From Candidatus Eisenbacteria bacterium (GTDB taxonomy: Bacteria; Eisenbacteria; RBG-16-71-46; CAIMUX01; JAHJDP01), in the NCBI GenBank assembly GCA_018831195.1, contig JAHJDP010000119.1:1-64000 (forward strand): a DNA stretch of 64,000 nucleotides. The letters are read 5' to 3'. The position numbers were made by a program, and so were the translations under genes. Position 1 is the first letter of the stretch, and each line of letters opens with the position of its first letter. The notes under the pieces are model-generated. The model was given only the letters and a program-made list of their open reading frames with translations, searched no databases and had not been told where the DNA came from. This document shows positions 26,969 through 35,417 of the stretch, piece after piece.

Positions 26969-28588
26969 ATGCGCAAACGTATAACCCATTACGGCACACT
27001 CTTTCAAATCATGGGAGTCATTCTTTTACTCGCCGGATGTTCCTCGGAATCAGTCCCCCCGACCGAATCCACCGCCGGTCTCCTTATCGGGGGGGTAAGA
27101 GTTCCGGAGGTTGTGGTCGAGGGGGAATCCGCCAGCGTGACTGTTTGGGGGACGTCTCCTCAGGGGACGCGGGCGGTCGAGACGCTCCTTATACAAGTCG
27201 TGAATCAGCCGACTGAGGGGCCGGGTGAGGAGCCCGGGGAGATCAGCGTCTCGCTCGCGGCCGACCCATTGAGCCGTCCCATTCGATGCGGAACGACATT
27301 CGAGATCACGGGGGAGCTTCCGGTTCTCGAGCCCGGCGATTACGTCGTTGAGATTGCCGGAACCCATCGCCGACAAATGCTTCACGTCTTCCCTCGAGAG
27401 GGTTGGATCTGGTATCGCGCGATTGGGGACCCCCGGGTTCCCGATGAAGGACTTCGCATTCTCCAAAATGGCCGCACCATGGCCTATCGAGAAGGGGCGG
27501 CCCGCCTGGGGCGCATCCAGCTTGGCGAAGAGCGGCTCGACAGGATCATCACTTGGTTCCGGGAGGCCCGGTTTGGCGAGTTGAACGATTTTTATCTTGA
27601 TGAGGAACCGCCGCATGGGCGCCTGCTGGAAGTGGCGCTGCACGACGGAGAGATGCGCAAGCGAGTCCTCGCCGACGAAGCTCTTGCGCCGGAACCGTTG
27701 AAGGTGCTGGCGGCGCGGCTATCCGATCTTATCAGCTATGTATTGTCGGATATGGCGGACCCGCATGCCGTCGTTGCGTCTCTTAGCGTTGAACCTCCGG
27801 CCGGAGAAATGGGATCCCACCGGCGGCTCAAGCTGAGCCTGGCCAACCACGGGGCGGAATCCGTCACGCTTACATTCCCAACGACTCAGCTCTACGATCT
27901 TATTATTTTGCGGGGCGGACCGCAACCCGCCGATCCGATGCTGCCGGATCCAAGTACGCCGGATCTTCTCATCTGGAACTGGGCCCACGCTATGGAGTTC
28001 AGCCAAGTCATCACGACACTGAGCCTTGAGCCGGGCGCAGTGAGGAGTTTCGAGGAAACCTGGGAAGGGTGCTCCAATGCAGGGGATGTGGCGGATCCAG
28101 GCGGCTATCACTTGGAGGCGCGGATCCCAGCGGACATTCCGGTGCCCGTCCGCCCGGCCAGGCTGGTTGTACAAAGCGAGCATCCCGGGAGTGGATTGCA
28201 GGCGAGGCTTTCAATAGAACCAGTGACTGGTCCCGAGGGATCCGAACGCGAACTGACATTGTACGTAACCAATTCCAGCAGGGAGCCGGTTAGTATAACA
28301 TTTCTCAGCACGAAGCAGTATGACTTCGCCATCGAGGACCCGCGGATGGCCCGCCCCGGCTACCTCTGGCTCTGGTCGCGTGGAAGAGGGTTTGGGGATG
28401 TGGTCTTCACCGCGGAGTGGGCGCCCGGGGAAACAAAATCCTTCACGGAAATCTGGGATGGCGCGATGGAGGATGGAGCCGCAATGCCCGCGGGACGGCG
28501 CTATCTTCTCAATGGGTGGCTGGAGGTAGAAGGGCATCCTCCGCTGGTTGTCGCGCGACCGGTCCCGTTTACGATTGAGCGGGAGTAG
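26969..28588 (+). CDS. Lipoprotein with two BsuPI-like domains
   Basis: 539 residues. Lipobox LAGC after the signal MRKRITHYGTLFQIMGVILL. An Ig-like region follows (residues ~30-130), then an unassigned stretch. The C-terminal ~280 residues hold two copies of a BsuPI-type fold: SLANHGAESVTLTFPTTQLYD with IWNWAHAMEFSQVITTLSLEPG, and YVTNSSREPVSITFLSTKQYD with LWSRGRGF and EWAPGETKSFTEIWDG. BsuPI was named as an intracellular proteinase inhibitor, but most homologues are uncharacterised beta-sandwiches. GGAGGT sits 6 bases before the ATG. Likely periplasmic or surface-anchored. Confidence 0.75.
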   Translation: MRKRITHYGTLFQIMGVILLLAGCSSESVPPTESTAGLLIGGVRVPEVVVEGESASVTVWGTSPQGTRAVETLLIQVVNQPTEGPGEEPGEISVSLAADPLSRPIRCGTTFEITGELPVLEPGDYVVEIAGTHRRQMLHVFPREGWIWYRAIGDPRVPDEGLRILQNGRTMAYREGAARLGRIQLGEERLDRIITWFREARFGELNDFYLDEEPPHGRLLEVALHDGEMRKRVLADEALAPEPLKVLAARLSDLISYVLSDMADPHAVVASLSVEPPAGEMGSHRRLKLSLANHGAESVTLTFPTTQLYDLIILRGGPQPADPMLPDPSTPDLLIWNWAHAMEFSQVITTLSLEPGAVRSFEETWEGCSNAGDVADPGGYHLEARIPADIPVPVRPARLVVQSEHPGSGLQARLSIEPVTGPEGSERELTLYVTNSSREPVSITFLSTKQYDFAIEDPRMARPGYLWLWSRGRGFGDVVFTAEWAPGETKSFTEIWDGAMEDGAAMPAGRRYLLNGWLEVEGHPPLVVARPVPFTIERE

Positions 28589-28599
28589 CCGTTTCTCAC

Positions 28600-28635
28600 A
28601 AAAACAGCAGCGGGCGCCGCATCAGCGCCCGCTGC
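28600..28635 (-). terminator. Intrinsic terminator of the sigma / DUF4097 operon
   Basis: Perfect 11-base-pair stem GCAGCGGGCGC / GCGCCCGCTGC with a 7-base loop (28607-28635), followed on the minus strand by TGTTTTTG. It lies just beyond the stop of the last DUF4097 gene. The stem may also slow the rightward lipoprotein transcript, but that side has no T run. Confidence 0.85.
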
Positions 28636-28662
28636 CGCCGGGGTCGCCGCCCGGTGTTCTCT

Positions 28663-29523
28663 CTATTTTTCCCGGATGTAGATATCACCGTTGTAGTTTG
28701 AGAAATGTAACTCTTGACCACCGCCGTTGATGGTTCCCCAAAAGGAACGATCGATCTCTACTCTATACTTGCCGTCTGAGTCCCTCTTGTTCTTCTGGAT
28801 AACCTGTTCCGGATTTTTAATTTCTTTCACCTCGAAATCCGTGAAGATATCACCTTGCACCGTCTTTATCTTGACCAGCGCTTTCAATGGCGCCGGGAAT
28901 GTAATATCAACATCACCGTTAAACGAGCTGAAGGACATATCCTTTTCAGGATTAATGGCATCGAAAGTCACCGTTAGATCCTTATTATGTGCGCTGGCCA
29001 CCACGCTCCCGCTAATCTTCAGAAGTGTTACAGCGCCATTTATATTGGATGCTTCAATATCTCCCGTTATGTTCTCCACTTTGATATCCCCTGAATTAAT
29101 GCAGCTTAGGTTCAAGAAGGCTTTATTGGGCACCCTGATCATAAGATCGACGGGATGGGCCCATGAGTCGGTGTCGATATCGATTCTGTTATCCTGTTCT
29201 TCGACGGTGAGCGAGCTGCTGCTCACGGGCAAGCGTGTCATACCTTCGTATTTGCCTCCTTTTCTGTCGTGTTTATCCAGCTTGACCATGCCGGCTTTCG
29301 CTTCAACGATAACGTCCTTCCCATCATAACCAACCACCGTGATGCCGCCATTTATCAATCCCGCGGACAGAAAGACCGGTTTTCCGGGGTCGGTCAGCTC
29401 CACGATGACGCGATCCGCCGTTTCTTGCTGTGCGGCTGCGGCACCCGCGAACAAAGAGAGAATCAGTGGGGGAATCAATGAGTTGCACAATGTTGTCCAT
29501 TTGATACTCGTTCGATGGGGCAT
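28663..29523 (-). CDS. Secreted DUF4097 beta-helical protein
   Basis: 286 residues. Signal peptide SLIPPLILSLFAGAAAAQ. The rest is the DUF4097 (adhesin-like) pattern of repeating strands: LINGGITVVGYDGKDVIVEA, CINSGDIKVENITGDIEASN, INGAVTLLKISGSVVAS, SSFNGDVDITFPAPL, VQGDIFTDFEV, SNYNGDIYIREK. Function of the family is unknown; it often sits with ECF sigma and zf-HC2 anti-sigma genes, as here. GGAGGA precedes the ATG at 29523. Last gene of the operon, 43 bases after its paralogue, with an intrinsic terminator behind. Confidence 0.85.
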   Translation of the reverse strand: MPHRTSIKWTTLCNSLIPPLILSLFAGAAAAQQETADRVIVELTDPGKPVFLSAGLINGGITVVGYDGKDVIVEAKAGMVKLDKHDRKGGKYEGMTRLPVSSSSLTVEEQDNRIDIDTDSWAHPVDLMIRVPNKAFLNLSCINSGDIKVENITGDIEASNINGAVTLLKISGSVVASAHNKDLTVTFDAINPEKDMSFSSFNGDVDITFPAPLKALVKIKTVQGDIFTDFEVKEIKNPEQVIQKNKRDSDGKYRVEIDRSFWGTINGGGQELHFSNYNGDIYIREK

Positions 29524-29566
29524 AGGAATCCTCCATTTCTTGAACTTCTTCGGCGCGAACCGCAGC

Positions 29567-30424
29567 CTACTGGCTCAAAATAAACATGTCACCGTTGAGG
29601 GTGTGCAATTCACACTCCGGCCCGCCGGTTCCGGCGCGCACACCCGACATATGCGTGACTTTATAGGCGCTCTTGCCATTCTTCTTCTCGCTCATCTCTG
29701 ATCTACCCGGCAGCGACACGACCTCAAAATCAGTAAAAACCTCGCCATTCATGGTTTTCATATAAAAATCCGCCGATAAATCCGATTGAAAATAGAGGCG
29801 CACATCGCCATTTATAGTCTCGAATTTGCACTTGTTTTTCGGGTTTGAATCGAACGCGATCAGGACTTTTCCATTTATCGCGGAAATCTCTCCCGAGCCG
29901 CGAAGCCCTTTCATCGATATTGCCCCATTGACGTTGCTTGCTTGAAAATCCCCCCTGATGGAGTGGACGTTGATATCCCCCTCATCAACGGTTTTCAAGT
30001 CAATCTGACAATCCTTCGGTATCTCAAGAGTGAAGTCGTAGACGACTTTGTATCCTTCGCGGCGGTATCCCCGCCAATCGATCCCGCGGTCCCCGCCGCG
30101 GCGAAAGGGCCCGTCAACATAGAATTCAATCAGCTCGGCCCCTTCGAAGATGTCGAGGATAACTTCTTCCTGAGCTTCCTTCACCTTTTCGTCCGAGCGC
30201 GCAGTAATGGACTTTCGAATCCTCACCTGAATTTCATCGCCATCGTAACCTTTCACATCAATAGATCCGAACACATTATCTACAATAACAAGCCGCTCTC
30301 CTCTGGGATTTTCAAATCGCAGGACTTTTGAAAAGTCCTCATTGACGACAATATCCGCCGCCAATACCGGCGTGCTGGAGACAATGACGGGAATCATGAA
30401 CAGAACGAAGATATATTGAGTCAT
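29567..30424 (-). CDS. Secreted DUF4097 beta-helical protein (paralogue)
   Basis: 285 residues. Signal peptide FVLFMIPVIVSSTPVLA. Strand repeats are VDNVFGSIDVKGYDGDEIQV, VDEGDINVHSIRGDFQASN, VNGAISMKGLRGSGEISA, INGKVLIAFDS, INGDVRLYFQSDL, MNGEVFTDFEV, LNGDMFILSQ. The two DUF4097 genes share architecture and the phrase FTDFEV, so they are an old tandem duplication. Third gene of the sigma operon, 24 bases after the anti-sigma gene. Probably made under control of the operon's own sigma factor; role unknown. Confidence 0.85.
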   Translation of the reverse strand: MTQYIFVLFMIPVIVSSTPVLAADIVVNEDFSKVLRFENPRGERLVIVDNVFGSIDVKGYDGDEIQVRIRKSITARSDEKVKEAQEEVILDIFEGAELIEFYVDGPFRRGGDRGIDWRGYRREGYKVVYDFTLEIPKDCQIDLKTVDEGDINVHSIRGDFQASNVNGAISMKGLRGSGEISAINGKVLIAFDSNPKNKCKFETINGDVRLYFQSDLSADFYMKTMNGEVFTDFEVVSLPGRSEMSEKKNGKSAYKVTHMSGVRAGTGGPECELHTLNGDMFILSQ

Positions 30425-30448
30425 GATGATTTCCCCATTCTATTTCTT

Positions 30449-31261
30449 TTACAATAATGCATGGATTTTACTTTCCGCGTGTTTTTTTACGGATGGGCTC
30501 ACGTCTGGTTTGGTGATGAAGATTTTCAGCGCTTCCAGGGCCTTCTTCTCCTGAAGGGCTATTAGAAAATCAATGAGGGCCACCTGAACCATCGGGGAGG
30601 ACTCCTGCGAAAGCGCCAATGACAGGGCATCCAAAACGCCTGATTCGTGAGGAAAGAATGTCAATGCGTCGACGGCGGCGAGGCGGACATTTTCATTGGG
30701 ATCGGAGTTGAGGATGCGGGTCAGGTTTGTCAATAGCCGGGTGGAGGGGACATCGACCCTGGTGCTCCAGTTCACCCCTCGCAGGCGCTCACTCGAAGAA
30801 TCTTGCGATAGCAGTGATAATGACACCATTTGGTTCATTTGTTGAATTTCAGAACGCATGTGCGCGAGCTCTTCTTTTGATCCTTCGCCCGCGTTGAAAC
30901 GGGAGCCCGCCGCCATTCCCACCATAAGAACGGCGGCGGTCATCATCAGCTGCACGGCGGGCCGGCGGGGCCACCAGGCTTCAAGCCACAACTCAAGGCG
31001 CCTCCACCAAGATGTATTTGCGGATTCCCCCAACCGCCTCTTTTCCGCTTCCAACATCGGATAAAACCGGCCCCGCAAATCCGGGCTCGGTTCTTCGTCG
31101 GGGAAATCGGCCAGTTCCACCCATGTTTTTTCCATATATTCCAATTCCAACCGGCAGGTTTCGCACTGGCTCAAGTGTGATTCAAACAGGTGAAGTTCAT
31201 CGGAGGGGATTTGCCCCGCCAAATAATCCGGTATCAGCTCTTGAATCCTTTTACAGTTCAT
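30449..31261 (-). CDS. Membrane anti-sigma factor: zf-HC2 plus HEAT-repeat domain
   Basis: 270 residues. N-terminal zinc-binding anti-sigma domain with HLSQCETC (His29, Cys33, Cys36) and an extra Cys at residue 3. One membrane helix (AVQLMMTAAVLMVGMAAGS, residues ~101-119). Outside it, HEAT-like repeats in ~170-265 (NVRLAAVDALTFFPHESGVLDAL, MVQVALIDFLIALQEKKALEAL). It would hold the sigma factor encoded just upstream; their genes overlap by 4 bases. The HEAT part, probably periplasmic, may sense a protein partner such as the DUF4097 products, an inference. Confidence 0.88.
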   Translation of the reverse strand: MNCKRIQELIPDYLAGQIPSDELHLFESHLSQCETCRLELEYMEKTWVELADFPDEEPSPDLRGRFYPMLEAEKRRLGESANTSWWRRLELWLEAWWPRRPAVQLMMTAAVLMVGMAAGSRFNAGEGSKEELAHMRSEIQQMNQMVSLSLLSQDSSSERLRGVNWSTRVDVPSTRLLTNLTRILNSDPNENVRLAAVDALTFFPHESGVLDALSLALSQESSPMVQVALIDFLIALQEKKALEALKIFITKPDVSPSVKKHAESKIHALL

Positions 31262-31815
31262 TCTACGGCCTCATCTCTCTGCTCGTTAAACAGCCATTTC
31301 AAATCCCTGATGGCATAAAAGACTCTGGCTTTAACGGTTCCTACCGGACAGCCCAAAATTTTAGAAATTTCCGAATACCTTTGATTCTGGAATCGACTGA
31401 GAAGCAAAACCGTACGTCTTTCTTCGGATAGCCGGCTCAAGGCATCGTAGAGTTTTTGATGATTAAGAGACTGTTCGGTCAAATGATCCGGGTCGGGATC
31501 AGTGCCGGCTAATTCTTCAATCTCATCTGTAAATGTATATCGATGTCTCGCCTGTCTTAAATGATCTATCTTGATTCGGCAGGCAATTGAATACATCCAC
31601 GTCGTAAACTTGCCTTCACCCCGATATGTCCGGCGGTATTTTAACATTCTAAAAAAGACCTCTTGAACCAAATCCTCACTAAGTTGCCGGTTTCCCATCT
31701 GTCTGAGAAAGAAGTTATAGAGCCGCTTATGATATCTTTCGAAAAGACATCCCAGCTGATCGAGGTCGCCGTCTCGAACCGCCTGCATCAATTGTTCATC
31801 CGATGTCTCACGCAC
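31258..31815 (-). CDS. ECF RNA polymerase sigma factor (RpoE type)
   Basis: 185 residues. Region 2 reads FERYHKRLYNFFLRQMGN, LSEDLVQEVFFRMLKYRRTY and FTTWMYSIACRIKIDHLRQ; region 4 reads ALSRLSEERRTVLLLSRFQ, YSEISKILGCPVGTVKARV. This is a two-domain ECF factor. Start is a GTG at 31815; no better in-frame start lies between it and the promoter at 31850-31880. Overlaps the anti-sigma gene by 4 bases, so the pair is translationally coupled. The upstream -35/-10 pair is of ECF type, which suggests the factor drives its own operon. Confidence 0.92.
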   Translation of the reverse strand: MRETSDEQLMQAVRDGDLDQLGCLFERYHKRLYNFFLRQMGNRQLSEDLVQEVFFRMLKYRRTYRGEGKFTTWMYSIACRIKIDHLRQARHRYTFTDEIEELAGTDPDPDHLTEQSLNHQKLYDALSRLSEERRTVLLLSRFQNQRYSEISKILGCPVGTVKARVFYAIRDLKWLFNEQRDEAVE

Positions 31816-31849
31816 TTCAGGTTCGCTCCATATATCTCATCTCTGTTCA

Positions 31850-31880
31850 TTTAGACTGCGGTTTTCCAAAGAGGTTGTCA
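31850..31880 (-). promoter_or_regulatory. ECF-type autoregulatory promoter of the sigma/DUF4097 operon
   Basis: On the minus strand TGACAACC (31880-31873) and GTCTAAA (31856-31850) are separated by 16 bases. AAC(C) at -35 and GTC at -10 is the usual ECF layout. The -10 lies 34 bases before the GTG of the sigma gene. Inferred by eye. Confidence 0.55.
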
Positions 31881-31967
31881 GAAAAATGCTATCACACGAC
31901 TCGGCCCCTAACATCTTGCGAAATAAGGCAATGCGCGCCGGCAGCGGAGGCGGTGAGGGGTCCATGG

Positions 31968-34316
31968 TTATGCCGGCAGCGTCACCTGGAACGTGACGGC
32001 GGCGAGCTGCTCCGGAGCCTTGCCGGTTTTTTCCAGAAAGGCGTGCCAGCGCGGATCATCATGCAGGTTTCTATAGGATGGTTGCAGAAACTGATCCCCA
32101 AGGGCCTCTCCTTGGGAGACCGCCCTGTCCAAGCAGTTGAAAGCGGCGTCAGCATCGCCGATCCAGGCATACACTTGGGCGATCTCAGAGGGATACGCAT
32201 CTTCACATCGATCGCGAAGCCGGGTGAACGCCGCCTCGAACTCCGCTCGCCGTCCCAATTCGTAGGAGGCCAGTGCGATGCCCTTCAAGCGGTAGTCATC
32301 GTCGAGCTCTTTCTGAAAGGCCGCCAGCGCCGCTTTGCTCTCGCCTTTCAGCAGCAACACCATGCCGATGAAGAACTGGCTGGTGATGTAACCGGGGCTC
32401 AGTGTCAGAGAGGTGCGGAAAGCGCTGATCGCCTCGTCCAGGCGTCCGGCGGAGATATAATCGAGGCCCAGCTTGACGTGGGTGTTGGGGCTCACCGGAT
32501 CGCGGGCGGCGCGGTATTCATCGAGCGCTATGGCGTCGTCTGTCCGGCCGAGGAATGTCGCCAATCCCGAGGCATTACCGATGACGGCGCTATTCGTGGG
32601 TTCCAAGGCGAGGGCGCGTTGCATATGCCGGGCCGCGGTGGCGAGATCTCCATCGTAGCCGCCTGAGATCCAGCCGAGCATGGAATGGGCGCGCGCACAA
32701 TCCGGATCGATCGCCAGCACCTTCTGGGCTGCCTCGCGGGCCAGTCGGAAACCCTCTCCCGGGTCTCGCAGACCTTTGCTCGCCTGATTTGTATACGTTG
32801 CCGCCAGTGTGATGAGCGCTTCCGCATACTGCGGATCAATGGACAGCGCCTTCCGGCAAAGTTCCACGGCCTTTTCATAAGCCTCGACACTGCCCAGGTT
32901 GCGCATATGGCGCGCTTGCATGATGAGGGCATGCGCCTTTGGATCGGGCGCACCTGACTTCGGTGGTTCTCCCAGCAGTGTGATTCTGAGCCGCTCCACC
33001 ACGACGGCGGCGATCTCATCTTGGATCGCGAAGATGTCATCCAGCGTGCGGTCGAACGTCTCCGACCATAAGTGAATGTCCGCTGCCGCCTCGATCAGCT
33101 GCGCGGTGACACGCACACGGTTGCCGGCCTTGCGTACGCTCCCCTCGAGGATGTGAGCGACGTTCAGTCGTCCGGCGATCTCCGGAATCTCCAGATTTTG
33201 GCCCTTGAAGGAGAAGGCCGATGAGCGTGACGTGACTCGCAGCTGTTTAACTTTTGACAGAAGATTGAGCAATTCCTCAGAGATCCCATCAGAGAAGTAT
33301 TCCTGCTCTGCGTCACTACTCATATTGACGAAAGGGAGCACGGCGATGGAGTGAAGCTCAGGCGCCGGCCGCGCGGGAACGGCGGGTTCCGGTGGCGGGA
33401 CGGGGGTCGCATCCGGCTCGAAGGCCCGGCGGTTGTCACCGATGGAGGACTCACCCGAGCGGATCTCATCCCGTAATGCCTCAAGTTCATTGCGAATATC
33501 TTTGGCGCTCTGGTACCGCCGCTCAGGTTCCTTCTCCATACAGTGGGCCAGTATCCGTCCGAGATGCCGGGGAAGATCCGGCCTGTATTGTGTAAGCAGC
33601 GGAGGCGTGTCGCGAAGGATGGAGGCCCCCACATCTGAGAGGGTGGCGCCCTCAAAAGGTTTTTTCCCGGTGGCCAGCTCATAAAGAAGAATGCCCAGTG
33701 AGAAGATGTCGCTGCGGTGATCAGCCTCCAGACCCCGAAACTGCTCGGGAGACATGTACGGCACCGTTCCCATGATGGCGCCCTCACCGGTGAGGGGCAG
33801 AATCTCCGTGGTGGAACTTTCAGGCGGGATTGTATCCTTGGACGGCCCGGCCTGCTTGGCCAACCCGAAATCCAAGACGATCACCCGGCCTCCGCTGGTC
33901 ACCATGACGTTGGCGGGCTTTATATCGCGATGAACAATCCCCTTTTCGTGCGCGGCGGAAAGGGCGTCGCATAAGGCGATGGCGATGTCGAAAACCCGCG
34001 CCGAAGGGAGACCCCCGGGCGGCAGGATCTTATCCAATCCTTCGCCGTCGATGAGCTCCATGGTGAGGAAGTGGCGTCCGCCGGATTCCTCCAGCGAGTA
34101 AATGTGCACGATGTGGGGGTGGCTGAGCCGGGCGACGGTCTCGGCCTCGCGCTGAAGGCGTTCGAGGCGGGCGGCGTCGGTGGACATATCGGCGGGGAGG
34201 AGCTTGAGGGCCACCTCGCGCTTGAGCTTGGTGTCCAAGGCGCGATAGACCTCGCCCATGCCCCCGGCGCCCAACTTGTCGAGTATCTGGTAATGACCTA
34301 GAGTCTTTTCGATCAC
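31968..34316 (-). CDS. Serine/threonine protein kinase with TolB-like and TPR domains
   Basis: 782 residues. Kinase domain residues ~8-280: GAGGMGEVYRA (P-loop), VALKLLP (Lys), VHRDIKPANVM (catalytic loop), LDFGLAK, and MSPEQFRGLEADHRSDIFSLG. After a Pro-rich linker comes a TolB-like/CadC-type domain (SIAVLPFVNMSSDAEQEYFSDGISEEL, LEGSVRKAGNRVRVTAQLI), then TPR repeats to the end (AHSMLGWISGGYDGD, DEAISAFRTSLTLSPG). No membrane helix, so cytosolic. Start is a GTG at 34316; AAGGA lies ~10 bases upstream. Phosphorylation targets unknown. It is divergent from the sigma-CHAT operon, so regulation of that operon is a possibility. Confidence 0.9.
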   Translation of the reverse strand: MIEKTLGHYQILDKLGAGGMGEVYRALDTKLKREVALKLLPADMSTDAARLERLQREAETVARLSHPHIVHIYSLEESGGRHFLTMELIDGEGLDKILPPGGLPSARVFDIAIALCDALSAAHEKGIVHRDIKPANVMVTSGGRVIVLDFGLAKQAGPSKDTIPPESSTTEILPLTGEGAIMGTVPYMSPEQFRGLEADHRSDIFSLGILLYELATGKKPFEGATLSDVGASILRDTPPLLTQYRPDLPRHLGRILAHCMEKEPERRYQSAKDIRNELEALRDEIRSGESSIGDNRRAFEPDATPVPPPEPAVPARPAPELHSIAVLPFVNMSSDAEQEYFSDGISEELLNLLSKVKQLRVTSRSSAFSFKGQNLEIPEIAGRLNVAHILEGSVRKAGNRVRVTAQLIEAAADIHLWSETFDRTLDDIFAIQDEIAAVVVERLRITLLGEPPKSGAPDPKAHALIMQARHMRNLGSVEAYEKAVELCRKALSIDPQYAEALITLAATYTNQASKGLRDPGEGFRLAREAAQKVLAIDPDCARAHSMLGWISGGYDGDLATAARHMQRALALEPTNSAVIGNASGLATFLGRTDDAIALDEYRAARDPVSPNTHVKLGLDYISAGRLDEAISAFRTSLTLSPGYITSQFFIGMVLLLKGESKAALAAFQKELDDDYRLKGIALASYELGRRAEFEAAFTRLRDRCEDAYPSEIAQVYAWIGDADAAFNCLDRAVSQGEALGDQFLQPSYRNLHDDPRWHAFLEKTGKAPEQLAAVTFQVTLPA

Positions 34317-34636
34317 GAGCTGGATATCCTTGTCATTCGGTCCACCTCATCTCTAACCGGGATTGTAATTCTGATTTTCCTGCGATGAAAGCCACTCGGT
34401 GGGATTAGAAAAACGAAGGCGACAAGCCCTCTCGAGGTGGGGCGGATGGTCGTCAAAGGCGATGTTTAACAAATACAATAATTGTGGATGGGGTTATCGT
34501 CGGACCGATGACCATCAGGGGCGCATGGCCGCATGGAAAGTCGCGTTTTCCGACCGGCGGCGAGGCCAATTCTCCATCGGGTTCGGTCCGCAAACGATAG
34601 GTTCTCGGGAAAGAGAGGGTGTGCTATCTTGCGGGC
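34317..34636. other. Divergent intergenic region between kinase and sigma-CHAT operon
   Basis: 320 bases with no gene. It should contain the promoters for both directions. I saw no clear -35/-10 pair; a short palindrome CAATAATTG sits in an AT-rich island near 34475-34485. Confidence 0.5.
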
Positions 34637-35290
34637 ATGGAATCCAAACAGGAGCCTGATCCGACGCATCCGATGAAGCGGCCCCGCGGAGCGGCTCCTC
34701 TTAACATTTGGGAGGAGCGTGATGGGTCACCTGAGACGTTGATCGAGGGTTGCCTGTCGCATGCGCCGGGTGCGTGGCAGGAGTTTCTGCGCCGATACTC
34801 ACGACTGATTTACGCCACGGTGAACCGGGTCGACCTGCCGGTTATCGAGCGGGAAGACGCCTTTCAGGCGGCTATCGCCGCCATCTACGCGAACCTGGCC
34901 ACACTGCGCCGTCCTGCGAAACTCGTTCCCTGGATCGTCGGAATCACCTGGCGCCAGGCCATCAACAGCATTCGCAAGCGCCCGCCTGAAATCAGGCAAC
35001 CCCGCGCTGATGGGGTCTTCGATGGGGAGCTGGCCACATGGCCGGCGACGGAGCCGCCACCCGATGAGGTTCTGGTATCACTGGAACGGGCCCAGCAGAC
35101 TGGCGAGGCGCTCGCGGCCCTGTCGGAGCGCTGCCGTCGCCTCATCCAATATTTCTTCTATGAAGATCCGCAGCCCGGCTACGGCGAGATCGCTCGCCGC
35201 GAGGGGATCCCCATTGGCAGCCTGGGGCCGACCCGTGCGCGCTGCCTGGCCCGGATGCGTCGGTACTTCGAGGAGCGAGGCTGGCTGTAG
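34637..35290 (+). CDS. ECF-like RNA polymerase sigma factor of the CHAT operon
   Basis: 217 residues. Region 2 around residues 30-115 (WQEFLRRYSRLIYATVNRV, EREDAFQAAIAAIYANL, PAKLVPWIVGITWRQAINSIRK) and region 4 around 150-215 (LSERCRRLIQYFFYED, YGEIARREGIPIGSLGPTRARCLARMRR). The acidic linker between them is long. A GTG at 34619 is also in frame, but its purine tract abuts it; the ATG at 34637 gives MESKQEPDPTHP. The next gene follows after 127 bases with a strong ribosome site. It is divergent from the regulatory protein kinase. Likely directs transcription in response to the downstream protease or its regulator. Confidence 0.85.
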   Translation: MESKQEPDPTHPMKRPRGAAPLNIWEERDGSPETLIEGCLSHAPGAWQEFLRRYSRLIYATVNRVDLPVIEREDAFQAAIAAIYANLATLRRPAKLVPWIVGITWRQAINSIRKRPPEIRQPRADGVFDGELATWPATEPPPDEVLVSLERAQQTGEALAALSERCRRLIQYFFYEDPQPGYGEIARREGIPIGSLGPTRARCLARMRRYFEERGWL

Positions 35291-35417
35291 GCGAGGGGCA
35301 GGGCTCCAAAGCCGGGTCATAGATGTATCAGAAGGAAGGGTCGCAACGACCTCTGGGTAGCTGAAGCTGGTGTGCCGCGAAAGGCCGGCACGATGGCAGG
35401 ACCACATAGGAGGAGAG

